Source: Lunularia cruciata
Taxonomy: Eukaryota; Streptophyta; Marchantiopsida; Lunulariales; Lunulariaceae
DNA: 64,000 bases
Direction of reading: 5' to 3'
NCBI GenBank assembly: GCA_948567375.1
Contig: OX419758.1
Coordinates: 39,137,473-39,201,472, forward strand
The notes beneath the pieces were generated by a model. It was given only the letters and a program-made list of their open reading frames with translations, made no database searches and was not told where the DNA came from. Shown piece by piece: positions 22,481-33,903 of the stretch; the first letter of the stretch is position 1, and each line of letters begins with the position of its first letter. A program made the position numbers and the translations under genes.

Positions 22481-24477
22481 AACGCCATGTTAAATGGACT
22501 GATCTTATAAGATCTAACAGGCACCAAAGCTAACTAAGGGAAACGATCCAGTATTTCTAGAGAATTTAGTCAATATACACATCTGTTTGCTAATAGTTGT
22601 GCAACCGTTACGACTCTTAAAGTATGGACGGACTAATCCTTGGATATTGTTTTATACTCCCGCATTTCCAGCACTGCCGAATTCTCTGTGAGTGGGTGGG
22701 TGTATACAGTATTCTAAATGTAGATATAGGAAAGACAATGATAGTTCAATGATTATGGCAATCAATAGGAGAAAGGAAGCCATCGTAGCCAAGGATAATT
22801 GTAGTCAGTCGGTCAGTTCTTTCAAATCATAGAAACTATAGACAAATACATAAGCACCACTTTTCCCATGATGCCTTAGATCCAAGAGCCGGAAAGAGGA
22901 AATAACTTATCACGGGAAAGCTCCAAGGGCTTTCATAAATGCCCTTTCCTTAGCTGAAATAGGCTCGTGGAGCCAGTTGAACGACTTTCTGATGGAGACA
23001 TGAATTCGTTTGCTTCGTATTACCTCATAGGTAAGAAAGAGAGGAAAGTCCAGGGAGGGGCTATCTAGCACATGAGCAGGGTGAGTCCTGATGGCCCGGA
23101 TGAAACATCCTGACAAAAAGATGGACGGCGTGACGGGTATTCAGGGCCTGCCGTCTCTCGGTCGAAGTACGGAGGACCGCGAAGGTCTGGAGTCCAGACC
23201 CGTCCACGATAAGGGACCGAGACGTACTTCCCTCCACTTGCTTGGCAGCTGAGGTTGGCTCCGTTGACGGTCTCATCATTTGATTCCCCGTCGAGTTCGC
23301 AGATGGTCAACTCCCCTTCCGTTAGTCTCCAGATTGTATTCCTCGGGACTACCTCAAACCCACCACATTTGACTCATTCCAAATCGTATGTACCTATCGT
23401 TACTGTATTTGTATTTCAGATGTACTCTTGTCCACCTTTCTGACAGTTGCAGAGAAGTACGCACTTAGAGCATACGTATTTCTCCGATGCTTTTTGAATG
23501 TAGTCTGCATTTGTCAAAGAATTTATCTGTCGCCAACAGTCAGACCAACTCTGACACATCTCCTCGTTGTATCGTTGGGGTCCAATATTCTCGCCTGTTT
23601 TTACATGCCAATATTCTGGGTCTTGCATTCAATAAGTGAATATTCCTGATTATGGAATAGCTTATGGTTTGTCGGATATGCTTTACTTTTATTGGTAAAG
23701 GAGGCAGAGGTTCCTAATATAGTCCCTCATGCCATTTCCTTTTGATTCGATTTGATTCGATTCGATAATAATACGTAAGTCGCATTTTTTGAATTTGAGT
23801 TTGAGTTAAAAAATTAACTTAAAGTAAATTAACTTGATGAAGCATTGTCTAGATTTGTTACTTACAAGGAGCATAGAAGATATCAATAATAGTCATATTA
23901 ATTAAGTTAAAGTAAGATTAAAGGATTGGAAGAGTGCTCTTAACACATGGTAAGCTCAATCCTTGCTATTAATTTTTTGTGGAATCATGGAAATTTATTT
24001 TGTGTTTTTCCAAAATTATGCACTTAGAACATATCCAAACCTTAGAATCATTAAAAACTTCATCGGTAACAGGAAATCAGATCTAATATATCCTACCCAA
24101 ATAAAGAATGCAATATTGCTGTATTTAGTTCTTATACATATGGTAAGAGATTCATGGGAAAATGCATCCACGTGCCCTTTCCCTTGAGAATTGATAAGTC
24201 CCTTGAAAACGAAGTTGAGCAATCTTTGCACAACATGGAGTTCATTCGAGAAATTACTAGACTATTAGGGGAATGGATTGCCTATTGTAAATTAGTAACG
24301 CATATCCAATACAGACCATTTAATAGATTGAGTAAACCAGAAATTTCATTAAAGACATCTCCCAAAAAGGTGAAGTAACAAAGAAACAATCAAATTATAT
24401 TTAAAAAATGAAAACTGAAAAATAATAATTTTAATTCCTGTTATACTTGACACTAGAACACTTTGGTCTTGGTAGAT

Positions 24478-24735
24478 TGTTATAAAATCATACGTAAAAG
24501 ATAGCATATTTTGCTGTCGGAATTCCTTACTTCTCGTATACAATATCGCCGCCCATTGTTATGTGATCATCAGATGTTTGGCCATGAAATTTCCTCCATC
24601 TCGTATATTATATCCCAGCAAATTGTCATAGAATTATCTATAAAACATTTTATGTCTTGCTATGAAACCTCCTTCACGTAGTATTCTAAAATTTTACGGC
24701 ACGACCCATAAATCTCTTTACTGTTTTGCCATATA
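24478..24735. repeat. Three diverged tandem units of 67-78 bp
   Basis: Units beginning at 24519, 24586 and 24664 share a start like GAA(A/T)TTCCT followed by TCTCGTATA or CGTAGTAT, and they end in TTTGCTGTC, CTTGCTAT or TTTTGCCAT. The similarity is patchy, so the repeat is old. Confidence 0.45.
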
Positions 24736-25608
24736 TTTCCGTAACAAACGAATTAGAAGTGTCTCATGCAGTCCCTTCTTGAGATGGGAATTCAAAAAAA
24801 TTTCTTTCCCTTAAAAAGTTTATGAAAAAAGTTGGTTATTTTTTCAATAAAGTAATGAAGTTAGATAGATCACATGAGGTGTTCAAATTTCAAAAGTAAA
24901 TAAGGTCTCTCTTGGTTGTGCATTTGTGGTATGTGGAAAAACATAATATAGACAAAGGTTCTGGACCGTGCCAAGCTCTGTACCAGTGTTGATCATGTGT
25001 GAACTCCCTTTCGTATAAACATACATGATTGAGAAATTCAGTAGGCCATTGGCTTACGTTCCCAATATGTATCCATGTTTGATAAAAAGAAAAAAACTTT
25101 TTTGTAAATACCTGGTACTAAATAGCGGGAGTAATTGATTTGGATGACTTAGATCCACAATATCACCAAGAAGATATACTTCTAACATTTGGTGTAAACA
25201 ACCCAACTTAGCATGATCGGAACAGACCTGGAGAGAGGGGGACGAGGGGAGTCCAACCATTTCTACCTCAACACAAGGCAACACCAGCAATCCAGAATTT
25301 CCTAGCGGTTCATAGCTAGTTTCATGTGGACCTGCTATCATTTGAGATTAGAATTACGAAGACAGAAGCAGTTCGTGGAACGGGGATCCGGAATTCATTA
25401 AATTCAAATGAAATGTAAATGAAATGGCAGTAAAATAAAGGCAAAACTGACTGACGAATACGTGAGTAGGAGATGAAATTTATTTTATATACAACATATG
25501 TTGTCAAGCAACTAACATATATAACTAAATGTAGAGAATTTGGAACCAATGTGTAATGAGGAAACGAAGAGTCATCTCATACCAAGAAATCTCAAATTAA
25601 ACAAATTT

Positions 25609-25648
25609 GAAACAATTGAAAACAAACTGAAACAATTGAGAACAAACT
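25609..25648. repeat. 20-bp direct tandem pair
   Basis: The 20-mers starting at 25609 and 25629 differ at one base (GAAACAATTGAAAACAAACT versus the same with G at base 12). Confidence 0.9.
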
Positions 25649-28539
25649 GATGGAACCCAAACCCATGGTTTCAGTTATGAAAATGTAAAGTGGAAATTCT
25701 TCTTTGAGCAATTTCCACTCTGCTTTACTTCCCCGTGTGTGGGGAATAAAGTAGAGCATGGTGTTAGGGGACTGGATAGAGTATATCATTGACTCATGAG
25801 TCCTAAAACGCTGAAATAGCCAGCTATGTTAAACCTTCAATTCTTACACTCTCATGAGGAAGAGGAGCAATGATCAAACGTAGTGTATAAAGAGCTTGAA
25901 ATTATTGTATTCGAGGAAAACCGGGATCAAAAAGTATGAAGCTGAGGGTTTTTTAACTGGGTGGGTAACTCCTTTCCGCTGAAATGACAATAAATCCCCA
26001 CTCTTCTGCTCTAACATCTGACTGTTGCATACCACCTGATAGGATAAAGGCATCATGAGGTCTGGTTCGATTATTCGTACCCGCAATATTGACTAAAGTT
26101 CGCGTCATGCGCAGCATATTTGTACAGAATTTGTGAGCATTTGTGAGAATGGCGTGCCTTGAAATTGTGTGAAACTGGAAGTCCACTGTTCATATCATCA
26201 TCATCATGATCCTTATGCACTAAAAATGAACGGTTTTAGACTAACATGTGATGTCTGCTTTTCAAAGTCCGTCAATCGTCCGAAATGTACCAGGCCTCGA
26301 TTTACTTACTCGTCCTTAACACACCAGATATGTCTCCTTCAAGTCAAACAACAGAAAAGGAAAAGTCCTTTGATATTCACTCTCATGGAATCGTTTGTCC
26401 AAGTGGATTAAGACGGTGTGAGCATGGAGAACATGGAGGAAGCGAAAACTAAGGAGGATGGAATACCCACAGTTAATACGACAAAGATGGTAGGATAGCC
26501 GGGAAGAGAGGTTGTTTAGGACGAATGCTTCAAGTTTACCGTTGTTTAGAATTTACATTCAAGTTTCAAATCAAGTTATGAAAACCTTACTACTTGACAT
26601 TGTGTGGGTTAAATTTCAGCCAAATCTCTGAAGATCAAAAACAGGATTGATAATGACCAAATGAGGTTAAGCACCATCCATATGGAATCATGTGTAGATG
26701 TGTAAACTACTTTTTATATCCTTTGTATTTGCTTGGTTCGGGTACCTTTTCTGATTACATAATCCGTTCTCTTGATTACATAATATTTGATAACCACAGT
26801 GGAAACTAAACAGACAAGAAAGAAGGTTCTGTATCCACATGAGAAATCTTTTAAACTGGGAAAAGTATCTATTGTGTGTTCTGGAGGTCACCTTCTACAG
26901 TTTCAAGATCCACTTTGGAAGACACTTCCCTACGTATCACGAGACAAGAATGTAGGACGAGCCTCATTGGTAGGAGTTGTAGATTGTGGCATGGAAATTA
27001 AAAGTATATGTCATACGACTTTGAATAATATGCGTAAATTTATTCTCATAATGTCAAAATTTATACCACTTAACGTCACTTTTATAATTGTGATCATGAT
27101 TTGAGAAAAACACTCTTCCACTTTGATAACAAAACTAGAAATAAATTTTTTTAATATAAGATGTCGACTCACAATGTTTGTTCACTAACCACACTTTTCC
27201 TAAACATGGATGTATATTATATTAACCAAAGTTATCTCTGTTGAAAGAAGAGATGCCAAAATTATTATGTAACCATACCACAAGGACTTCACAAGGTATA
27301 TAGATAAACTGGCCTTCTTGGAGGGATATATCAGGTGGTTCTGATGCCAAATATTGGTCAAATGGAGAAGGAAAAATAACATACGAGAGCTTGAGAGTTC
27401 TATCTTCAAAGAAAAGGCAAGTTGTTCAATAGTCCATGTCGGATATCAATATTGAATGATAATAAAGATCTCTTGGAATACAAAAATCTAGACCAAAATA
27501 GACAAGTCCCATTGGAGTTTAGATCATCCTATACAAAGGAAGATTTCAAAAATTATCATGAAATGATAATTGTGGTTAGTGGTACTCAAGTACACACCTT
27601 TGTTTCACTTGAGCAAATTTTTTTTTGTGGCTAGGTTAGTAATTTCAATAAAAAGTAATGCAGAAACCTGGGCACAAAGATAAACCAATGGCATTAGTCT
27701 TTAAACAAATATCTCACAAAGTAAGGAAGACAAGACAAAGTCCAAACAAGGTACACAATGGAGGCATAAATCCCTCCTACAACATCTATGACCTAGTTCA
27801 AGTGGTATGAGAATCAAAAGTTTGTATTGTGACTTGGACTACCCAACAGCACTTCATCCTTACGATCATCGGAAATACAAACAATGCTTGGGAATACAAA
27901 CATGTCAAATGTGGTACAACAAAATTTGTGTTATTAAAAAGTTCCATTTTCAAACAGCGTGCCTCCAAAACTCATGCGCATGCATGAATGTACCACCAAA
28001 GGATGGACTTTTGACCATTTGATGCCAAGTGACACGGGTTTGGGATGCAATTGTGACCTTTCACCAACAGCCATGATGGCTGAAGGATTGACTGGTTTTG
28101 ATAGAATTATAAAATGATGTCCACACCCCACAAGGAAGAACTTGTAGGGATACTTGTAGAGATCATTAGCTAACCTTCCAAAATTCTCTAATGTTGCGTA
28201 TATTGTAAATCTGATTAATAAAAAGTAGGAATCTAGATTTCTTGTTGCGGAAATGAAGTCTATCAAACATATCCTCACTAGAGGAGATTTGTGATAATAC
28301 CCACATGAGTATAAAACTTTGAGGAGAAACCTTATGTTGTAGGCAGAAGACAACTTGCAATAAGTGCTAGGATATGAATGCTCATTCTTTGCCCAAATGT
28401 ACATAGACACTCCAAATGGTCATCTGAGTAAGAGTCTCAAAGCCTCATCTCATCTCATCATTTTCTGATGGGAAATTGGAAAAAGAATACCAAATAGATG
28501 ACTTAAAACAACATACAAGTCATCACCAAAACTATCATG

Positions 28540-28780
28540 AAACTCTTCAAGTCATAAGAAATGGCCTATCTAAACTTGAATCAAGCAATCTTCTTTCAAC
28601 TTCTACACAAAGGGAAACCTGTAAGCTAAGCATGAATGTTTCTAGAACATATGAGTGAGTTGTTGGAAGACATGATAGAAGGAAGAGCTATGATCAAAGC
28701 TCCTTTTGTGTGTTGTATCTTCTTTCTTTACTTTCTACTATTGGGCGTATTGCCACCCAACTTCTCAAATGTTGGAATAA
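28540..28780 (+). pseudogene. Family-B N-terminal block fragment (copy E2)
   Basis: The plus strand reads LNQAIFFQLLHKGKPVS, then after two stops MFLEHMSELLE and IKAPFV. This aligns with copy E1 (FNQAIFFQLLHKGKFVSW, IIAPFITHF) and, more remotely, element B. Only this part of the gene is present, and the coiled-coil half is absent. Confidence 0.65.
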
Positions 28781-28849
28781 ATTGCAGTTGAGCAACCATA
28801 GTATACAAAGTTGAAGGATCTCAAGATGTAGATCAATCTTTTGTGCTTT

Positions 28850-29180
28850 AGATGTAATTAGAAGATTTCTAGTACATTGTAGCCATTGGATTTCTTTAGC
28901 TGTTTGGTAGGACATGTATAAAAGGCTTAGGCCCAATGTTCACCGAGTTTATTCAATGCATCCTTCTTTTGTGATAAATGACTTTTACCATTAAGATAAC
29001 CTCATTGATGTATGTGTATTAGTTTTCCCCTTGCATGAATGATTGCATGCTTAATTCAATAAAAACAAGGAATCTTGATGTAGCAGCAGAAGCACTTGAG
29101 TGAAGGGAATCATTTGTGTGGAACTAGAGTGTTCATCTCTAGGGGCTTTGCAAAAGTCAAGGATAATACATTGATAGACT
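28850..29180 (+). mobile_element. LTR-like segment beside copy E2
   Basis: This segment matches 9935-10215 (AGAAGATTTCTAGT, TGTAGCCATT, GCTTAGGCCCAAT, GATTTGTGTGGAACTAGAG) and has a TATA-like TATAAAA at 28917-28923. It lies directly downstream of a family-B fragment, as does the other copy. LTR status is an inference. Confidence 0.5.
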
Positions 29181-29356
29181 ATCTACCACCTTGAGTATTA
29201 TAACATGAACCTATAGATTAAGCAACATGATTTTTTCATGACTCTTATGATGTTGGGCCTTCTTGGATGATAGGATGCTACTTCACAACTGTAGTTGTTA
29301 AGGTGATTGGACCCTTAGAGGATGCTACTCCATCTTTGTGTGCACATTCTATGATA

Positions 29357-30047
29357 TGTAACACCCATTTGTGCATGTGTGTGGTATTATGATATTTAGC
29401 TTAGTATTACAAATACTTGAGAGATATTATTTATATAGAGATAAAGGATGGTTCTACATTAGTCATGATTAACTAAAGTTAGTCATAGCTAAGATAAAGA
29501 GGACCTTACTTTAGAGGAAGTGGAAAATATGAGCACCACTATTTTGGATTCTAGTGTGTTGACTTGGTATTATTCTTAGATGTTTGGCTTTGAAGAAAGA
29601 ATTGAGAACTCTTGGGCCCGCAAGTCTTTTTGTTTTGGATTCTTCTCTAGTCCAAGGATAGCCCATGTGAAGGAATCCTTGACTTAGTATTTGGGTCAAC
29701 ATAAGATCATGTGCTTAGTGGAATATGCCCATGTGCATAGATATTCCTTTATACTTTTTGACTTTACTTGACTTTTAGCCTAGTTACTTGAGTTACTATG
29801 ATAAATAGTAAATTTGGTGCGTAACTATTTCACAAGTATATAAACTAAGAGTGAGGAAGTACTCATCATTCTTTCATTTGCATCTATCTCTCTCTCATTG
29901 AGTTCTCTAGTGAGCAATGTTTCGAGTCTTGGAGTATTAACTTTGGAGGAGTATGATGTAGTTGGGTTCCTTGCTTTCTTAGTCCATGGTGCATTACCAT
30001 AATAGCCATCAAAGGTTCATCTTGAGTGAGAGGCATGCCAGCTCACA
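29357..30047 (+). repeat. 5' LTR of Z
   Basis: The 691-bp LTR begins TGTAACACCC and ends GCTCACA, with the same layout as the X LTRs. A TATA box (TATATAAAC) lies near 29837, followed by TCTCTCATTGAGTTCTC. The left flank reads TGATA. The 3' partner is truncated, so no target duplication can be tested. Confidence 0.92.
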
Positions 30048-30051
30048 TTTT

Positions 30052-30070
30052 TGGTTCCATTGCCAGGACT
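30052..30070 (+). promoter_or_regulatory. tRNA primer binding site of Z
   Basis: Four bases after the LTR is TGGTTCCATTGCC. In X the same site reads TGGTTCCGTTGCCGGGACC. It is close to the TGGCGCCGTTGCCGGGG type of site that many plant gypsy elements match to tRNA-Asp, so the primer is probably that or a related tRNA (inference). Confidence 0.7.
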
Positions 30071-30884
30071 TCTCTAGAAGGCAAGATAATGTTCCAGATA
30101 CAATTCTATATTAGATTGAAGGAGGCTATGAGAGCTCACTTGGAGAGAACATTAAGGGAAGAGAGTGCTGAACTTATGTTAGAGAACTTGGACCCATTTG
30201 TATCCCCTATAGTTCATTATGATGTCTTTGAGGTGATTTTTTATATCTTGTATAAATGAGAGGATTTGGAGAGATTGTGTGAGGTGGATTGCAAATTTTA
30301 GGCACTAAGGTGATTTTGGGCAAAATCTCAAGTTTGAGATTTGGACTTGAAATTTCTACACATGATAGCTTGGGTTATCCTTCAGTTAGCACATTTGAAA
30401 TTATTGTGAGAGCTACTAGGCACATTGGGCTAATTTTTGAAAGTTCATAGGGTAAATTGCTCACTCAACTGTATGCTCTCTAGAAAAATGTAAAGAGTCT
30501 GCAATTTCTTCAATTTTTAGTGGGTTGTTCTGGAAAGTCCAAGAAAATTTAGTGCATTGTATTCTACCTACTAATTAGAGAGAGATCAATTTTGCGCAAA
30601 GAATTATGAGTTTTTAAAGTGAAGAGGGTGGTTTTCAGACCAAATCTGAAATATTTGTGCTAAATAGAAAGATGTCTAGGTCAAATAGCTCAATGAAAAG
30701 GTCTGAAATTATGCAGGGAGGGATGCCACTAAGTGTGAAAATTTTCAGAGGACTTTTCCATATCAATTGAGAGATTTGAGTGACATTGTGAGGAAGGAGC
30801 AATTTTGTAGAGTTGAGATCTCATGCATGAGGAGTTTGAGAGAAACAAAAAGTATGTTTGAGTGTTTAGATTCATCTTGGGAAC

Positions 30885-31360
30885 ATGGAGTGTCATCAAG
30901 AGTGGAAATTGAGACTATGCAAGGTTCTCCAAGGGTTTGATGTGATTGTAGTGGTGGATTTGAGGAAAAGAGAGTTTAGAATAGAATTTGAAGAGAGTGT
31001 TGAGAGGATCCAAAAACCTACATTACTTGGAGGAAAGAGTGAGTCTAAGTGCTTTCTATGTAGAGAGAAAGGACATAAGGTGACAAGTTCATGTCCATTG
31101 ACCTTTGAGAGCAAGATATTGAGGGAAAGAAGAGGATTACTTGAATTTGGTTTGCATGTTGGACCTTCTTCACCAAGATTGTGAGGAAGAAGATTTAAGA
31201 CCAAGGAGTTGTGTGAGGTTTGTGGAGTGGAAGGACTTCCAAAAGGACATGAGTGTAGTGGAGTAAAAGCACTTTTGGAGACTTTGGTGAAGGATCATGG
31301 AGAGAGTCTTAGTACAGCTATAGAAATACTACCACTTTCATTAGCTAGTTCTCAAGATTA
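30885..31360 (+). pseudogene. Pre-gag ORF with zinc-binding motifs (Z copy)
   Basis: Between the LTR and gag of Z is a 1.5 kb region. Its last part encodes DLRKREFRIEFEE, a C-x2-C-x5-H-like finger (CFLCREKGHKVTSSC, one residue longer than in X) and, after a stop, a second Cys/His cluster CEVCGVEGLPKGHEC. X has the same ORF at 41697-42152. A shorter open stretch at 30026-30259 (REESAELMLENL) begins just inside the LTR end and is also shared with X. The function is unknown; binding of nucleic acid is inferred from the fingers. Confidence 0.55.
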
Positions 31361-31586
31361 GTGATGGAGATAATCTTTCAACTTATGGATAAACTATCCA
31401 TGAGGGGTTGAATAACATGCACTCTAGGATTTGATGTTGCTATAGAAATATTGGAGCAACTTGATCCTTTTGCATTCCCTAGGGTAGATTATTCTCAAAT
31501 GGTGTTAGTCATGTGCATACTCTATTAGTTATAGAGTGAGAGAAAATACAAAATTTGAGAGAAAAGAAAGATAGTGAGGGGTTAAG

Positions 31587-32490
31587 ATGGGGAAACTTCC
31601 AATTTTCTTTAGCAAGGATAGAGAAGATACGGAGGCCTTTGTGAGAGATTTCAAGAGAACCTGCATAGGAAAAAATGAGAGAAAGAATGGGTGGGCCTCA
31701 TAATTACCAGATTTCTTTGAGGGTGCAGCACTTACATGGTATGAGTTAGAATACCAAAAGAGAGAGAGGAGAGATGGGGAAGAAGAGTCTTAGGAAAGTT
31801 TGACTTCAACACTCATTAAGAACTTTCTTCCAGATGAGAGTTATGAGAGATTGATGAGTGAGGTTACCTTTCTCAAGCAAGGAGATGGAGAGAAAGTGAG
31901 AGTCTATGTGGAAAGAGTGAAAAATGTAGAGTCCAAATTTTGCATAGTGTTGAGGAAGGGTGGAGATGATATGGAGACTACTATGATTGGCATAGGAGCT
32001 ATGCTTACCAAGAATTTTGTGGGAGGGTTGAGACCACAAATCAGAAGCAAGGTGAGATATGAAAAACCTTCTTCCAAGGTTGAAGCTATCAAGATCACAA
32101 TTCATATGGAGGAGAGTTTGGAAGGAGATGAGAGTGATTTGGTGGTGAAGGAGGTTGTCCTCCTCATCAAGGCTACAAGTATGGTTGAACCTTTGATACT
32201 TTGGTGGCAAGGGTTGCACAATAAGTAGTATTTGCTCCAGTTCTTGCACCTCCACCAAAGAATCTACTTCAAACCATCATAGAACAACTTGCAGATCTCA
32301 AGATCAATGTGGTGCAACTATGGGAGAAGAGAGAGGTGGATCTGAGTAGTGGGAAGGAATCTAGGAGTTATGGAAGTTATCCATATAGAGGAGGCCAACC
32401 AACCAATAATTTTAGTGAGAGAAATTGTTATGGTTGTGGAGGAAGAGGTCACATCCAAAGGAATTGCCTAAGTTCCACTTAGCATGGAGG
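31587..32490 (+). pseudogene. Gag of Z
   Basis: ATG at 31587 opens MGKLPIFFSKDREDTEAF. The gag domain follows, with LTSTLIKNFLPDESYERLM, YVERVKNVESKFCIVL and GGLRPQIRSKVRYEKPSS. A zinc knuckle CYGCGGRGHIQRNC lies near 32427-32470. Stops and a frame change after position 32228 break it. X carries the same gag at 42389. Confidence 0.85.
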
Positions 32491-33903
32491 AAGGGGTTAT
32501 GAAGGAGCCGATAGAGGGAAAGAGGGAGGGATTGAAACAGAAGTGCCTCCTAATCCAAACAAAGGTAAGGGGATAGCATCTATAGATGTGGTTGAGAGGA
32601 AGTATGAGAAGGGAGACAACGCAAAGTCCAAGGGTCTTAATTTGGATTTTTTGGCATAAGAGAAGAAGAGAGCTTGTTTTGTAGAGGATGTGCACTCTTC
32701 TCAAGGATTTACCCCTAGCCAAGATACTCATATGTCTACTAGTAGCACTCGCACAAGCACTTCAACACCATCAACAACAAAGACTCCAAGGAAGAAGTTG
32801 GAGATAGAAGACTTCTTGATCTCAAAGCAACAATGGAACTACAATGTCTTGGAGGATGTTGGTAATCACAAGGCTAACATCATAGTGGGCCAATTGATTG
32901 CTTTGAGTCCTACTTTGAGAAAGGAGCTTAGAGGTGGTTTGAGTTCTACAAGGAGCAAGAGGAAGAAGGAAAAAGCTCAAGTATCAATGGGGGTGGTGGA
33001 TGCCAAACCAGCACCATGGGAGGCTTGTGAATATGCTTCCAAGATTGATGCAAAGTGAATGGTCATAACATCAAAGATGCATTGGTTGATGGAGGATTGG
33101 TAGTGAATGCCATGCCAAAAAGGTTGATGAAGAATTTTGGTATGATACCCTCTAGACCTTCAACATTTATGGTGAGCATGGCAAACAAGCAACAAGTTTG
33201 ACCAATAGGGGTGATGGATAAGGTGATAGTTTCAATTATGGGAGTTCAAAATCTTATGACTTTCCAAGTCTTGAAAGATTCAAACTATGACTTACTTCTT
33301 GGGAGGCCATGGTTGAGAGCAACATGCACAATTGATTGATGGCACAAAGGGTACTTGAGGATTGGACCATCAAACCATAGAGTCAAAGTTCTTGTGACTA
33401 ACTCTACCAACACTTCACATTCAGATACACCATCTTTTGATTATTAGGAATCAGATTCAGAAGAAGGAGCTTTAGGTGTGGACACAAGCATGGAAGAGGA
33501 GACACCCACGGAGGAGGATGAATCTAAATCTGATTCAGATTTGTATTCCTTGTATGCTATGGATTTTGCACCTAAGCCAAAGGTTTTGAAGGACCTAGAT
33601 AAATCACCATTGACACTTGAGGAGATAGAGAGGAGGTTATCTACCCTCAAGTATGACCCAAATGTTACCAAGGTGGAGAAGGTAAGATTTGCGGAGATTT
33701 TCCCCATGTTCATCCATGTGTTTGCTTTAATTTACAAGGAATTAAAGGAATTCACCTTGGAAGAGCACAAGATAGAGGTGGAGTGACATGATAGACCAAT
33801 CTGCCAAAAGCAACATTGCATTAGCACACCAATATCTTTGGTTGTGAAGGAGGAGATTGATAAGCTCAAGGAGGCTGGATTTACCTTTGTGGTGGAGAAT
33901 TCA
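32491..33903 (+). pseudogene. Protease and RT start of Z
   Basis: Low-complexity linker (SSTRTSTSTPSTTKTPRKK) is followed by the retropepsin site ALVDGGLVVNAM near 33080, with the DGG(S) Ser changed. LLGRPWLRA and an acidic stretch (EEDESKSDSDLY) come next. The RT fingers begin at LVVKEEIDKLKEAGF and stop abruptly at 33903, where element B is inserted. Frame changes occur near 33055 and 33450. Confidence 0.85.
33899..33903. repeat. Target site duplication of B, left copy
   Basis: ATTCA at 33899-33903 is repeated at 37178-37182, immediately outside the TGTGA and TCACA ends of element B. Confidence 0.85.

Larger units (their letters stand above)
22481..28539. other. Spacer with weak coding-like islands
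   Basis: No identifiable gene. The part 22870-23640 has near-50% GC and a minus-strand frame rich in Cys and Trp (SWSDCWRQINS, CVLLCNC, VKCGGFEVVP), but it is broken by stops at 23416 and 23374. A 95-codon minus stretch at 25054-25341 is followed by a splice-donor-like CAGGTATTT. A 158-codon minus stretch (27934-28410) and a 105-codon plus stretch (26787-27104) have no recognised domain. I make no gene call. Confidence 0.35.

Noticed and set aside
25054-25341. Exon of a host gene with donor CAGGTATTT
   Set aside because: No recognised domain and no partner exon nearby. A single donor-like word is too weak.
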